Assembly (NCBI GenBank): GCA_003151215.1
Contig: PLXB01000302.1
Span: forward strand, 1 to 6,602
DNA: 6,602 bases
DNA from: Ignavibacteriota bacterium
Lineage (GTDB): Bacteria > Bacteroidota > Kapaibacteriia > Palsa-1295
Direction of reading: 5' to 3'
The position numbers and the translations under genes were made by a program. This document shows, in pieces, positions 5,708-6,602 of the stretch. How positions within the stretch are numbered: position 1 is the stretch's first letter; each line of letters starts with the position of its first letter. The notes under the pieces were generated by a model. It did not search any database. It worked only from the letters and a program-made list of their open reading frames with translations, and had not been told where the DNA came from.

Positions 5708-6602
5708 TTATATAACAATAGTTGAACTGGTTTCCGTGCTCTGAATCGTTTTTGATTTTCGTTTTAGGATTTTCTCGATTCCATAACCCGCAACCGGTAG
5801 GTATATTCCGACAAGCAAGACTTGAAATCTTGGAAGCGGAAAAAAGATCATGGCGATAATTGTCATAAGAATACACCAGAGGATCATGATCTGAAATCCG
5901 GTCTTGGCATTCTCATTTATAGAAGATATTTTATTTCGTCGTGTAAAAAATATTCCTGTAAATAAAGCAGCAAGAGTGCATGCGTAGATCGAGATATAGG
6001 TAATGGTACCTCCCATCTTGCTTCGCAGATCGAATGTCCATAAAATTATTGCTTTCTTAAGAGATAAGAAGAAGAATTGAGTCGGATTTTCTTTGATCCA
6101 TTTCCATGCCTCTCTGATATGGATATCTGAACCGATCTTATCAAAATCATTTTTTTTGTCAAGATAAGGTTCAATTTCAGCCCAGATCTCATCTGTTGAC
6201 CATAGCGGATCTCCGGTTTCCGTCCACGGACTTCCCGTTGTAATTGGATTATTACCCCGCCAGAAATTGAATCCGCCATTAGTACTGATGGGAATGAAAC
6301 GATCAAAGACGAGATAATTCCGTATTGTCCATGGGGCAAGAATAGCTATAGCAATGAGCGCTGTCAAGATCGTATACAGGAGAGACCTTCGAAGATTTCT
6401 TCTGTTCAAATATAAAATAAGCATCAATGTTGCTCTGACGATGACAGGAGACTCGCCTCTAAAGAGTAAGAGTAACCCGCAGGATGCTCCAAAAAGTGAA
6501 GCATATTGTAGGGTTGCTTTATCAGTACGCAATGCCTCTGAGAACTTTATTCCTGCAAAGAGTGCCAGAGCGTTCAGGAGCATTGCCGAACTTGTGACGC
6601 CA
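5708..6602 (-). CDS. Membrane glycosyltransferase, GT39/ArnT-like (5' end outside window)
   Basis: This is the C-terminal 297 residues of a larger integral membrane protein. The frame stays open to the window edge, so the internal Met at 6583 is not the real start. Hydrophobic stretches are visible near the edge, at about residues 33-65, at 74-95, and twice near the C-terminus (YISIYACTLAALFTGIFF and the IMILWCILMTIIAMIFF region). APWTIRNYLVFDRFIPISTNGG followed by FWRGNNP is the hallmark after the helix bundle in GT39/PMT_2-type transferases, which use polyprenyl-phosphate sugars on the periplasmic face. PLPRFQVLLVGIYLP near the end is the usual last helix. The catalytic acidic residues of the first periplasmic loop lie off the window, so donor and acceptor cannot be judged. 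It is upstream of queD on the same strand, but nothing links the functions. Confidence 0.82.
   Translation of the reverse strand, partial: GVTSSAMLLNALALFAGIKFSEALRTDKATLQYASLFGASCGLLLLFRGESPVIVRATLMLILYLNRRNLRRSLLYTILTALIAIAILAPWTIRNYLVFDRFIPISTNGGFNFWRGNNPITTGSPWTETGDPLWSTDEIWAEIEPYLDKKNDFDKIGSDIHIREAWKWIKENPTQFFFLSLKKAIILWTFDLRSKMGGTITYISIYACTLAALFTGIFFTRRNKISSINENAKTGFQIMILWCILMTIIAMIFFPLPRFQVLLVGIYLPVAGYGIEKILKRKSKTIQSTETSSTIVI

Noticed and set aside
5682..5710. A-run/T-run palindrome between the glycosyltransferase and queD as a terminator
   Set aside because: The possible stem is made only of A-T pairs around a tiny loop with no GC core, so it is unlikely to stop transcription.
5685..5876. 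63-codon minus-strand frame over the glycosyltransferase 3' end
   Set aside because: It overlaps the transferase C-terminal helix in another frame and has no independent support.

Overview
The window looks like chromosomal DNA from a Gram-negative bacterium, most likely of the Bacteroidota/Chlorobiota (FCB) group. The reasons are a moderate GC content, few clear Shine-Dalgarno sites, a LolA-type outer-membrane lipoprotein carrier, a stand-alone heptose-phosphate adenylyltransferase (RfaE2 type) and a DUF4905-like propeller protein. The Bacteroidota-type pterin synthase motif beside folE points the same way. The placement is inferred from protein character only; no rRNA or marker gene is present. 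I see no tRNA, rRNA, CRISPR array, insertion sequence, integrase or att-like repeat.

Layout: one gene lies on the plus strand at the left edge (rfaE2, 71-598). Everything else is on the minus strand and is transcribed leftward from the right edge. The first minus-strand block is a membrane glycosyltransferase (5' end beyond the window, 5708-6602), queD (5220-5681) and folE (4509-5189), closed by an intrinsic terminator at 4455-4483. The second block is seven tightly packed genes: a DUF4905-like propeller protein, a small predicted lipoprotein, the peroxiredoxin Bcp, an SRPBCC ligand-binding protein, a RimJ-like GNAT acetyltransferase, a LolA-family periplasmic carrier and a thioredoxin-fold [2Fe-2S] ferredoxin. 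Several neighbours overlap by 1 to 44 bases, so one polycistronic mRNA is likely. The last gene meets rfaE2 tail to tail with an 8-base overlap of their 3' ends.

How the genes work together: FolE and QueD are consecutive pterin enzymes (GTP to dihydroneopterin triphosphate, then to a 6-substituted tetrahydropterin) that feed queuosine/deazapurine or tetrahydropterin cofactor synthesis. RfaE2, the glycosyltransferase, LolA and the lipoprotein concern the cell envelope. Bcp and the ferredoxin are redox proteins. The seven-gene block has no obvious single pathway and reads as a housekeeping mixture. No defence system, mobile element or clearly new multi-gene system is visible. The points most worth a second look are the terminator that abuts an ATG and carries a possible Shine-Dalgarno in its stem, the eukaryote-like Cys-X5-HGH motif in the pterin synthase, and the unusually long gene overlaps.
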